Assembly (NCBI GenBank): GCA_900546355.1
Contig: URCM01000074.1
Span: forward strand, 1 to 15,496
Length of the DNA stretch: 15,496 nucleotides
Source of the DNA: an uncultured Bacteroides sp.
Lineage (GTDB): Bacteria; Bacteroidota; Bacteroidia; Bacteroidales; Bacteroidaceae
Direction: 5' to 3'
Shown one piece after another: positions 6,491-12,824 of the stretch (the first letter of the stretch is position 1; each line of letters opens with the position of its first letter). The notes beneath the pieces are model-generated. The model was not told the DNA's origin, did not search any database, and saw nothing but the letters and a program-made list of their open reading frames with translations. The translations under genes were made by a program, and so were the position numbers.

Positions 6491-7267
6491 CTAATATATA
6501 AAAGGTATAATCCGTTTCCGATTCCCTACAGCCTCCACTCCAAACTCTTCGCGATACTTACGATGGATGGCATCGGCACGAGGCACTAAGTTAGCCGCCG
6601 TCCACCCTACGAACACCCATGCCGCAGGCGAAACGGTAAGTATGGCAAAACCTGTCCACTCCACCAGCTCACCGAAATAATTGGCAGACGTAACATATCG
6701 GTACATTCCTTTCTGCGGAAGATAATGCCGCGTATCGCCGGGCTTGCGCAAATGGCGTATCACATGGTCGGAATGTAAGTTTATCCCCATCCCTATGACA
6801 AACAAAGACAACCCCAGCCAAGCATGCGGCTCCAACAAATAAGCGGTGCCGATACCCGTAGGCACATTTTCGTTGAACCAAAACAGACCGCCTGCCTGCA
6901 TCACTCCATTCAACACGTTGAACACCATACCCATTGCCATAATAGCCACCGGCATACGGCTTTTGCCTTTCATCAGGAAAGGAAATACAAACGAACGTTG
7001 GAAATAATGAAAAAGAAAAAGAAAGAGGAACACGAATTGCGGCAAAGCGAACCCTGTCCCGCTGCACAACCACAAGACAAGCATCACCACAAACACAGGC
7101 GACTCCATCAGCACCCAAGCCAACTTATTATCGACAGCCCATCCCCACGAAGGGGTACGGAACATACCATATCCCGCCTTGACAAAATAAAGGGCAACAA
7201 ATACAATGAGGGCAATTCCAGCCATCACCCACAAAAATAATTGAAAAGTTTCCGAATCCATATCCAT
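6491..7267 (-). CDS. Membrane 3-oxo-5-alpha-steroid 4-dehydrogenase (SRD5A-family 5-alpha-reductase)
   Basis: A 258-residue integral membrane protein whose second half aligns closely with human SRD5A2 from memory: GMGINLHSDHVIRHLRKPG (160-178), a YRYVTSANYFGELVEWTG stretch (189-206) and the RKRIIPFIY end. The residues equivalent to human Glu57 (WVLMESPVF, E55) and Tyr91 (FHYFQRSF, Y88), which bind the steroid 3-keto group, are both kept. Six or seven hydrophobic segments are visible, consistent with the seven-helix fold. The family reduces the delta-4 double bond of 3-oxo steroids with NADPH to the 5-alpha product. A TTG at 7297 would add ten residues but lies upstream of a promoter-like box; the ATG at 7267, after AAAGGAT, is preferred, and the ATG at 7261 is also possible. 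It is the first of the three reductase genes. Confidence 0.9.
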   Translation of the reverse strand: MDMDSETFQLFLWVMAGIALIVFVALYFVKAGYGMFRTPSWGWAVDNKLAWVLMESPVFVVMLVLWLCSGTGFALPQFVFLFLFLFHYFQRSFVFPFLMKGKSRMPVAIMAMGMVFNVLNGVMQAGGLFWFNENVPTGIGTAYLLEPHAWLGLSLFVIGMGINLHSDHVIRHLRKPGDTRHYLPQKGMYRYVTSANYFGELVEWTGFAILTVSPAAWVFVGWTAANLVPRADAIHRKYREEFGVEAVGNRKRIIPFIY

Positions 7268-7283
7268 ATCCTTTAAACAGGCG

Positions 7284-7317
7284 TAAAGATACTTCAAAAC
7301 CTTGAAATAAAAACAAA
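7284..7317 (-). promoter_or_regulatory. Possible promoter of the steroid-reductase operon
   Basis: Minus-strand TTTG (7314-7317), a 22-base spacer (slightly long) and TATCTTTA (7284-7291), seven of eight matches to TAnnTTTG. It would give a very short leader before the ATG at 7267 and would let the reductase genes be transcribed apart from the serine hydrolase upstream. Confidence 0.35.
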
Positions 7318-7371
7318 TTCACAGGAAAAAGCCGATAAAAGCATAAAAAACAGCCAAAAAGCCGCTTAAAA

Positions 7372-8547
7372 TCAATCTGCCAATATCCGCATCGCAATAT
7401 CCAAATAGCGGGTCATGTCTACCGTAAAAGGACCATCGTACACATCGTGGCGTTTCCGTCCCAAACGAACCACCACAGCATCCTCGGCAGGAAGAGCATA
7501 AATATATTGTCCCAGCATCCCTCTCATACACGGGACAACCTCCCCACGATAAGGCATCAACCATACCTGCATCCCATAATAACTAAGCGAGTCTTTGCCC
7601 CACTGGTCTTTCAGATACGAAGCGGGACGCAACATTTCGTCCATGTATTTCCGCGACACTATCTGATTTCCATTCCATTCGCCCCGATGAAGCATCAACT
7701 TGCCGAAACGAGCCGCATCACGTGCTGTCGTATGGAAACAACAAAACGCTTTCTCATCACCTCCTTCCTTGTCCAACAACCAATAAGCATCCCGTTCTGC
7801 CTGCATCGGTTTCCATAACTTCTCTTCCGCATAGCCGCTCAATGTTTTCCCCGTAGCGGCTTCTAAGACAAACGCCAAAAGCTGAGTTTCACCACTGCGG
7901 TAAGAAAACCGGATGCCAGGACGCTCTTCTACCTCCAAGCCGGTCACCAATTCGTATAAGTCATTTCCGTAATAGCCGTGGGTCGTGACCGAAAAAAGCG
8001 AGGCATACGCTTCGTCCCACGCCATACCACCACTCATCGTAAGCAAATCGCGCAACGTAACATCCGCCTGCATACCTTTATTATAGCCTGGAATGTACCG
8101 CGACACCTTGTCATCCAAGCTGTGTATCTTTCCTTCATCAAGCGCCACACCCACAAGCAACCCGACAATCGTCTTTGTGGCCGAATAAAGATTTGAAGTC
8201 AACATATTGTTCCAGCCGTCCCGATAGCTTTCGAACAGGATACTATCTCCGCGAACCACCAGAAAAGCGACCGTGTGCAAACTATCCAAGTAGGCCGCGT
8301 CTTTCCCGGAAAGCTGAAAACGATTATAACCTTCCGCTTCCGCCCACCGCCATACATTGCCCACATCATGACGCACCGTGTCACGATAGAACGTCTCCAC
8401 ATCATCAATGACAGGCATCCAATGAATCAACGCCTGACGTGCGTAATAAGGCAATGAGAAATACACAACGGCAAGCAAACCCACAATGCCGAAGCCTATA
8501 CCCATCCTTTTCTTTAAAATAGCTTTCATTTCTGTTTGACGAATCAT
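7372..8547 (-). CDS. Membrane-anchored serine hydrolase of the beta-lactamase / class C penicillin-binding protein fold
   Basis: A 391-residue protein with one N-terminal hydrophobic helix (about 15-33) and no lipobox Cys, so it is probably anchored in the inner membrane facing the periplasm. The active-site motif is SATK (Ser122, Lys125), the second motif is YRS (Tyr216, Ser218), and a GMLGQYIYALP segment near residue 346 stands in the place of KTG. These are features of the EstB / 6-aminohexanoate-dimer hydrolase group rather than true AmpC. Members cleave esters, amides or D-amino acid peptides; the substrate here is unknown. It lies 104 bases upstream of the 5-alpha-reductase gene on the same strand and may share its transcript. 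A second ATG at 8529 (residue 7) is an equally plausible start. Confidence 0.83.
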   Translation of the reverse strand: MIRQTEMKAILKKRMGIGFGIVGLLAVVYFSLPYYARQALIHWMPVIDDVETFYRDTVRHDVGNVWRWAEAEGYNRFQLSGKDAAYLDSLHTVAFLVVRGDSILFESYRDGWNNMLTSNLYSATKTIVGLLVGVALDEGKIHSLDDKVSRYIPGYNKGMQADVTLRDLLTMSGGMAWDEAYASLFSVTTHGYYGNDLYELVTGLEVEERPGIRFSYRSGETQLLAFVLEAATGKTLSGYAEEKLWKPMQAERDAYWLLDKEGGDEKAFCCFHTTARDAARFGKLMLHRGEWNGNQIVSRKYMDEMLRPASYLKDQWGKDSLSYYGMQVWLMPYRGEVVPCMRGMLGQYIYALPAEDAVVVRLGRKRHDVYDGPFTVDMTRYLDIAMRILAD

Positions 8548-8606
8548 TTAAAGCGATATACCCAAGCGACCCTTTTACCGCATCCCGCAAATAGTTCGCT
8601 TACCGC

Positions 8607-8637
8607 TTGCAAGATATAAATAAAATCCATACCTTAG
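8607..8637 (+). promoter_or_regulatory. Promoter of the small membrane-protein gene
   Basis: TTG (8607-8609), a 20-base spacer and TACCTTAG (8630-8637), one mismatch to TAnnTTTG, ending 19 bases before the ATG at 8657. Confidence 0.5.
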
Positions 8638-8656
8638 GCCGATTTTTAACAAAAAC

Positions 8657-8956
8657 ATGAATCTTATGTGGACAACTATCAAATTTTTCATATTCGCGGC
8701 AATATATATTATAGGTATGGTCAGTGCAGCCAGAACCAACACCGTATGGACGGGCGACCTAAGTTACCGAATCATCCACCTGCTGCTCTTTATCACCGGT
8801 ATGATTGTTTTAATCAGCCTTCCCAAAATCAAGACGGCACAAACAAACACATGGAATAAAATAGCCCGCTGGTGCTTCGGTTTCGCTTGTTTGGTTTATG
8901 TCCTCACCTATCTCTCGGCCGTTTTCGTCCATGACTTGCCTCTACTTGTCAAGTAA
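8657..8956 (+). CDS. Small three-helix membrane protein of unknown function
   Basis: A 99-residue protein with three predicted membrane segments: about 6-24 (TIKFFIFAAIYIIGMVSA), 40-55 (IIHLLLFITGMIVLIS) and 72-92 (CFGFACLVYVLTYLSAVFV). The loops are short and basic (KIKTAQTNTWNKIAR). I do not recognise a family. It is likely to be real: it has its own promoter-like sequence, it is the only open frame in the gap between two minus-strand genes, and its composition is that of a membrane protein. It is convergent with nth, 69 bases away. Confidence 0.65.
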   Translation: MNLMWTTIKFFIFAAIYIIGMVSAARTNTVWTGDLSYRIIHLLLFITGMIVLISLPKIKTAQTNTWNKIARWCFGFACLVYVLTYLSAVFVHDLPLLVK

Positions 8957-9025
8957 AAACACCATTATGAACGGCATTTAGGATGGCAATGCACCGGAGA
9001 TTCTTTGCAAACCGATTCCGTCCTA

Positions 9026-9664
9026 CTACAAAATGACAGCTGCCTTGCAGATACCGTTCAGCCCGCACTCGGCGCATTTGGGATTACGTGCCGTGCAGAC
9101 GTACCTGCCGTGTAGAATGAGCCAATGGTGAGCTTTCGGGATAAGTGACTCGGGGATGTACTTCACCAATTCACGCTCGGTAGCAAGAGGCGTGGTGCAA
9201 GAAGCGGGAACCAAGCCGATGCGGTGGCTTACACGGAACACGTGGGTATCGACCGCCATTGTCGCTTTATGGAACACCACACTCTGCACGACATTTGCCG
9301 TTTTCCGTCCCACACCGGGAAGCTTCACCAGTTCTTCGAGTGTGTCGGGCACCTGTCCTCCATAATCACGTACCAGCATTTGCGCCGTACCTACGAGGTG
9401 ACGTGCCTTGTTGTTGGGATAGCTCACGCTCCGGATGTATTCGTAAACCACATCGGAAGTGGTGGCAGCCATAGCTTCTGCCGTAGGAAAATCACGGAAC
9501 AATGCCGGAGTAATCATATTGACCCGCTTGTCGGTGCATTGTGCGCTTAAGATAACGGCTACAAGCAACTGGAAAGGGTCTTCGTAATGCAATTCGGTTT
9601 CTGCCACGGGCATCGCCTGCTCGAAATAAGCGATTACCCGGTCGTAAAGTTCTTTTTTTCTCAT
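9026..9664 (-). CDS. nth: Endonuclease III, DNA glycosylase/AP lyase
   Basis: A 212-residue HhH-GPD glycosylase. It removes oxidised pyrimidines from DNA and nicks the abasic site. The helix-hairpin-helix LPGVGRKTANVV carries the catalytic Lys, and VDTHVFRV carries the catalytic Asp. The C terminus holds the iron-sulfur ligands in the exact C-x6-C-x2-C-x5-C spacing (CTARNPKCAECGLNGIC). The length equals that of E. coli Nth (211). The frame is open 34 codons further upstream, into the end of corA, but that extension has no resemblance to Nth; the ATG at 9662-9664 gives the standard start. The gene follows corA by 64 bases with no clear promoter between, so co-transcription is likely. Confidence 0.95.
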   Translation of the reverse strand: MRKKELYDRVIAYFEQAMPVAETELHYEDPFQLLVAVILSAQCTDKRVNMITPALFRDFPTAEAMAATTSDVVYEYIRSVSYPNNKARHLVGTAQMLVRDYGGQVPDTLEELVKLPGVGRKTANVVQSVVFHKATMAVDTHVFRVSHRIGLVPASCTTPLATERELVKYIPESLIPKAHHWLILHGRYVCTARNPKCAECGLNGICKAAVIL

Positions 9665-9728
9665 TTTTCTTTCGTTCCCATTTTTATATAAAAAGTGCCG
9701 TTGAGGCAAATCGCAATCTCTCCGGCTT

Positions 9729-10769
9729 TTAATACCATTTCTTCCGCTTAAAGTACACGCATACACCGATGGCGATGAGCAACATCAGTCCCCAAGCATA
9801 GAGGTATCCGTATTTCCAGTCCAGTTCGGGCATGACGCGGAAGTTCATCCCCCAGATGCCGGCGAGAAAAGTCAGCGGAATAAAGATGGTAGACACCACG
9901 GTGAGCTGGCGCATGATGTTGTTCATGTGCCGGTCGTTGCTGGAAAGAATCATATCGACCAGCGCACCGAGCAGGTCACGGCATCCTTCCAATGTTTGCA
10001 GGACAAATTGCAGGTGGTCGTTTACATCGTTGAAGAAGGGGCGGCTCGCCTTATGCAGCAACCGGGTATCTTCAGGATGAAGAAGTTTGGCGATTTGTTC
10101 TTTCAGCGGGAAGATGCATTTCTTTATCAGGCGATAATTACGCCGGAACACGTGCAGGTCGCCGATTGTTGGGTCCATCACACCGGGCGTGAGCAAGCGC
10201 TCTTCCAAGTCTTCCAGCTTGTCTTCCATATCCGAAATGATGGACATGAAACTGGTCATCACACTATTCAGAATCACGCTCAGCAGAAAGTCTGACGAGC
10301 GGGTACGGATTTTCAACACGTCATTTTCTATCGCCGTATAGATTTCATCGAAAAAATCGGTATCGTTTTCCGTAAAAGTGAGCAGGTAATCTTCGCCTTG
10401 CACCAGGCAAAGCTGCTGGGGAAGATATTCGTCCTCACCTGTAGCGGAAAGCAGTTTCAGGATTACGACATTATAGTCTTCGTGTGCTTCAATCTTGGTG
10501 AGATGAAGCGAATTGAGAATATCCTGCTCGGTAAGGAACCCAATGCCGAAATGCCGGCATACCTTCTGTATTTCTTCCGTATCCTTCAGCCCATGTATCT
10601 GAATCCAGTGCATGGAGCCCGCCTTGAAATAAGGCAATATGTCTTCTATGGTGTCACCGTCTTGGTTTTCCGCTCCGGCTGGTCCATACGTACACAAGTG
10701 CAGGTGCGTCGGGGTCTTGCTTCCTCCGATATAGTTCAGTTCTTCCGTCAAAAGATTGTTCTTTGCCAT
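9729..10769 (-). CDS. corA: CorA-family magnesium/cobalt transporter
   Basis: A 346-residue CorA-type channel. A long cytosolic N-terminal domain (about 1-280) rich in acidic residues ends in the pore helix, with the family signature GMN at 307-309 (LAGIWGMNFRVMPEL) and two membrane helices at about 292-309 and 321-341, followed by a basic tail KRKKWY. The loop has MPEL where many members have MPEL or MPE, matching the Mg2+ selectivity region. These proteins form pentamers in the inner membrane and take up Mg2+ (or Co2+/Ni2+). The gene is divergent from the queuosine operon, with overlapping promoter regions, and nth follows it. Confidence 0.95.
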   Translation of the reverse strand: MAKNNLLTEELNYIGGSKTPTHLHLCTYGPAGAENQDGDTIEDILPYFKAGSMHWIQIHGLKDTEEIQKVCRHFGIGFLTEQDILNSLHLTKIEAHEDYNVVILKLLSATGEDEYLPQQLCLVQGEDYLLTFTENDTDFFDEIYTAIENDVLKIRTRSSDFLLSVILNSVMTSFMSIISDMEDKLEDLEERLLTPGVMDPTIGDLHVFRRNYRLIKKCIFPLKEQIAKLLHPEDTRLLHKASRPFFNDVNDHLQFVLQTLEGCRDLLGALVDMILSSNDRHMNNIMRQLTVVSTIFIPLTFLAGIWGMNFRVMPELDWKYGYLYAWGLMLLIAIGVCVYFKRKKWY

Positions 10770-10791
10770 AATCTTGCCTATAGAAAGTGTA

Positions 10792-10822
10792 CAAATATAG
10801 GGTTTTCTTGCTAATCCGACAA
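10792..10822 (-). promoter_or_regulatory. Promoter of corA
   Basis: Minus-strand TTG (10820-10822), a 20-base spacer and TATATTTG (10792-10799), an exact TAnnTTTG match. It ends 22 bases before the corA ATG and interleaves with the divergent promoter at 10808-10838. Confidence 0.7.
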
Positions 10823-10838
10823 ATTATCCGTAACTTTG
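10808..10838 (+). promoter_or_regulatory. Promoter of the queuosine-precursor operon
   Basis: TTG (10808-10810), a 20-base spacer and TAACTTTG (10831-10838), an exact TAnnTTTG match. The leader to the ATG at 10920 would be roughly 75 bases. Confidence 0.7.
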
Positions 10839-10857
10839 CGCCCGATAAAAAGATGAG

Positions 10858-10879
10858 GATGTTTCTTTGCCGGAACATC
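10858..10879 (+). promoter_or_regulatory. Leader hairpin upstream of the riboswitch candidate
   Basis: GATGTTTC (10858-10865) pairs with GGAACATC (10872-10879), with one G-U pair and a six-base loop. AAGATG (10850-10855) could instead pair with CATCTT (10876-10881), so two alternative stems exist. Confidence 0.4.
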
Positions 10880-10882
10880 TTC

Positions 10883-10917
10883 CGTGTATTCTAGGACAAC
10901 CACGTAAAAAACAGGAG
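10883..10917 (+). promoter_or_regulatory. Candidate preQ1-I riboswitch
   Basis: The order of elements matches the preQ1 class I aptamer: a short P1 stem (CGTG 10883-10886 with CACG 10901-10904), a loop containing TTCTAG, a C (10900) directly before the 3' P1 strand where the ligand-pairing cytosine sits, then an A-rich strand TAAAAAAC and a purine-rich tail AGGAG (10913-10917) just before the ATG. Loop CUAG against tail CAGG would give a weak P2 (G-C, A-A, U-G, C-G); UUCU with AGGA is an alternative. Binding would hide the AGGAG ribosome site. The P1 is only four base pairs, which weakens the case. The downstream genes carry and make preQ1-pathway compounds, which supports it. Confidence 0.5.
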
Positions 10918-10919
10918 CG

Positions 10920-11606
10920 ATGAAAAAAGAAAATCTCGTATCGGTGCCTTTTATGGTTTTGGGCATCGTGTTTTGTGTATGCCTCGTAGCGGCAAACCTA
11001 TTAGAAACCAAAGTCATCCAAATGGGTCCCGTGGCGGTTACGGCAGGCCTGATTGTATTTCCCATATCTTACATTATCAACGATTGCATTGCCGAAGTAT
11101 GGGGCTTCCGCAAAGCGCGTCTCATCATTTGGATGGGATTTCTTATGAATTTTATGGCCGTTGGCTTGGGACAGCTAGCCGTGGCATTGCCCGCCGCTCC
11201 ATTCTGGGAAGGTGAAGAAGGGTTCAACTTCGTGTTCGGCATGGCTCCCCGCATCGCCATCGCCAGCCTGCTGGCATTTCTGGCAGGGTCATTCATCAAC
11301 GCCTACGTAATGAGCCGCATGAAACTGGCTTCACAGGGAAAACATTTTTCGGCACGCGCTATCCTTTCTACGGTATTCGGCGAAAGTGCCGACTCGCTCA
11401 TATTTTTCCCCCTGGCATTCGGAGGACTGATGCCAATAGAAGAGTTAGGCAAAATGATGCTGGTACAAGTCATACTGAAAACCGCGTATGAAATCGTCGT
11501 ACTCCCTGTCACCATCCGCGTCGTGCGTTACATCAAGCACATCGACGGGTCGGACGCCTACGATGCAGGCATCTCCTACAACATCTTGAAGATTAAAGAA
11601 ATCTGA
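10920..11606 (+). CDS. yhhQ: Queuosine-precursor transporter (YhhQ/QPTR family)
   Basis: A 228-residue membrane protein of the DUF165/YhhQ family, which imports preQ0 or preQ1 for queuosine synthesis. The family motif is visible as VFPISYIINDCIAEVWGFRKAR (46-67), followed by the conserved GESADSLIFFPLAFGG (153-168) in the second half. Six hydrophobic segments can be seen: about 9-27, 37-54, 69-90, 107-127, 156-172 and 179-198. The start is preceded by AGGAG five bases upstream, unusually strong for this phylum and part of the candidate riboswitch. It is first in an operon with queC and queF, which fits the assignment. Confidence 0.92.
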   Translation: MKKENLVSVPFMVLGIVFCVCLVAANLLETKVIQMGPVAVTAGLIVFPISYIINDCIAEVWGFRKARLIIWMGFLMNFMAVGLGQLAVALPAAPFWEGEEGFNFVFGMAPRIAIASLLAFLAGSFINAYVMSRMKLASQGKHFSARAILSTVFGESADSLIFFPLAFGGLMPIEELGKMMLVQVILKTAYEIVVLPVTIRVVRYIKHIDGSDAYDAGISYNILKIKEI

Positions 11607-11664
11607 TTTTACCAATCGACATGCCTCTTTTTTATATTGGGCATAATCATAAAAATACCATACA

Positions 11665-12342
11665 ATGAATAAAGACAAAGCATTAGTCGTATTCAGTGGC
11701 GGACAAGACTCTACCACTTGCCTGTTTTGGGCAAAAAAACATTTTAAAGAAGTGTATGCACTCAGTTTCCTCTACGGACAAAAGCACATCAAGGAAGTAG
11801 ACCTGGCACGCGAAATCGCCCGCAAAGCCGAAGTGCATTTCGACACAATGGATGTATCGTTCATCGGACATCTGGGAAAAAATTCACTTACAGATACATC
11901 CATCCAGATGGATGAAACAAAACCGAAGGAAACTTACCCCAATACATTCGTCCCGGGACGCAACCTGTTCTTTCTAAGCATTGCAGCCGTATATGCACGC
12001 GAACATGGCATCTACCACCTCGTAACCGGTGTATCACAAACCGATTTCAGCGGATACCCCGATTGCCGTGACACTTTTATCCGCTCGCTCAACGTTACCT
12101 TGAACCTTGCCATGGACGAGCAATTTGTCATCCACACTCCACTGATGTGGATAGACAAGGCCGAAACTTGGGCACTGGCAGACGAACTGGGAGTGCTCGA
12201 CCTGGTACGTCACGAAACCCTGACGTGTTATAACGGAATCCCAGGAGACGGATGCGGGCATTGTCCTGCCTGCAAATTGCGCCGCGAAGGACTGGAAAAA
12301 TACCTGAATAGTAAACAGTGTGATAAACACATTAGCGAATAA
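11665..12342 (+). CDS. queC: 7-cyano-7-deazaguanine (preQ0) synthase
   Basis: A 225-residue QueC. It converts 7-carboxy-7-deazaguanine to preQ0 with ATP and ammonia, in the cytosol. The PP-loop SGGQDS is at 11-16, and the zinc-binding cysteines are C188, C197, C200 and C203 in the block [19 protein letters not shown]. The [13 protein letters not shown] (94-106) and [12 protein letters not shown] (127-138) motifs are also typical of QueC. It is 58 bases after the transporter gene and five bases before queF, so the three are probably one operon. The other pathway enzymes (FolE, QueD, QueE) are not in this window. Confidence 0.97.
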   Translation: MNKDKALVVFSGGQDSTTCLFWAKKHFKEVYALSFLYGQKHIKEVDLAREIARKAEVHFDTMDVSFIGHLGKNSLTDTSIQMDETKPKETYPNTFVPGRNLFFLSIAAVYAREHGIYHLVTGVSQTDFSGYPDCRDTFIRSLNVTLNLAMDEQFVIHTPLMWIDKAETWALADELGVLDLVRHETLTCYNGIPGDGCGHCPACKLRREGLEKYLNSKQCDKHISE

Positions 12343-12347
12343 AAAAG

Positions 12348-12818
12348 ATGGAAAGAAAAGACGAACTGACCATTTTAGGCAAGACTACCGCCTATAAACA
12401 AGACTATGCACCCGAAGTACTGGAAGCATTCACCAACAAGCACCCTGAAAACGATTATTGGGTGCGGTTCAATTGCCCGGAGTTCACCAGCCTCTGCCCC
12501 ATTACAGGACAACCGGACTTTGCAGAAATACGCATCTGTTATCTGCCGGATATGAAAATGGTGGAAAGCAAAAGCCTGAAACTATATCTCTTCAGTTTCC
12601 GTAACCACGGAGATTTCCACGAAGATTGTGTAAACATCATCATGAAAGACCTCATCCGCCTGATGGACCCGAAGTACATCGAAGTGACAGGCATATTTAC
12701 CCCGCGCGGAGGAATCTCCATCTATCCGTATTGCAACTACGGACGCCCCGGCACAAAATATGAAGAACTGGCAGCGTATCGGATGAGAAACTTTGGACTA
12801 TTTACAACCAGCAACTGA
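12348..12818 (+). CDS. queF: NADPH-dependent 7-cyano-7-deazaguanine reductase (preQ0 reductase)
   Basis: A 156-residue single-domain (type I) QueF. It reduces the nitrile of preQ0 to the aminomethyl of preQ1, which is then put into tRNA. The catalytic Cys50 lies in [16 protein letters not shown], with Asp57 nearby; the QueF-specific NADPH motif [14 protein letters not shown] (73-86) and HEDC (91-94) are present. It starts five bases after queC. The stop codon lies six bases from the end of the convergent dnaX gene, and a terminator-like hairpin follows inside the dnaX 3' end. Confidence 0.97.
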   Translation: MERKDELTILGKTTAYKQDYAPEVLEAFTNKHPENDYWVRFNCPEFTSLCPITGQPDFAEIRICYLPDMKMVESKSLKLYLFSFRNHGDFHEDCVNIIMKDLIRLMDPKYIEVTGIFTPRGGISIYPYCNYGRPGTKYEELAAYRMRNFGLFTTSN

Positions 12819-12824
12819 CGATTA

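Noticed and set aside
9684..9697. TTTTTATATAAAAA palindrome between corA and nth
   Set aside because: It is a simple AT palindrome too weak to be called a terminator or operator.
9665..9766. Upstream in-frame start for nth
   Set aside because: It overlaps the end of corA and the added 34 residues do not resemble Nth, while the ATG at 9664 gives the standard length.
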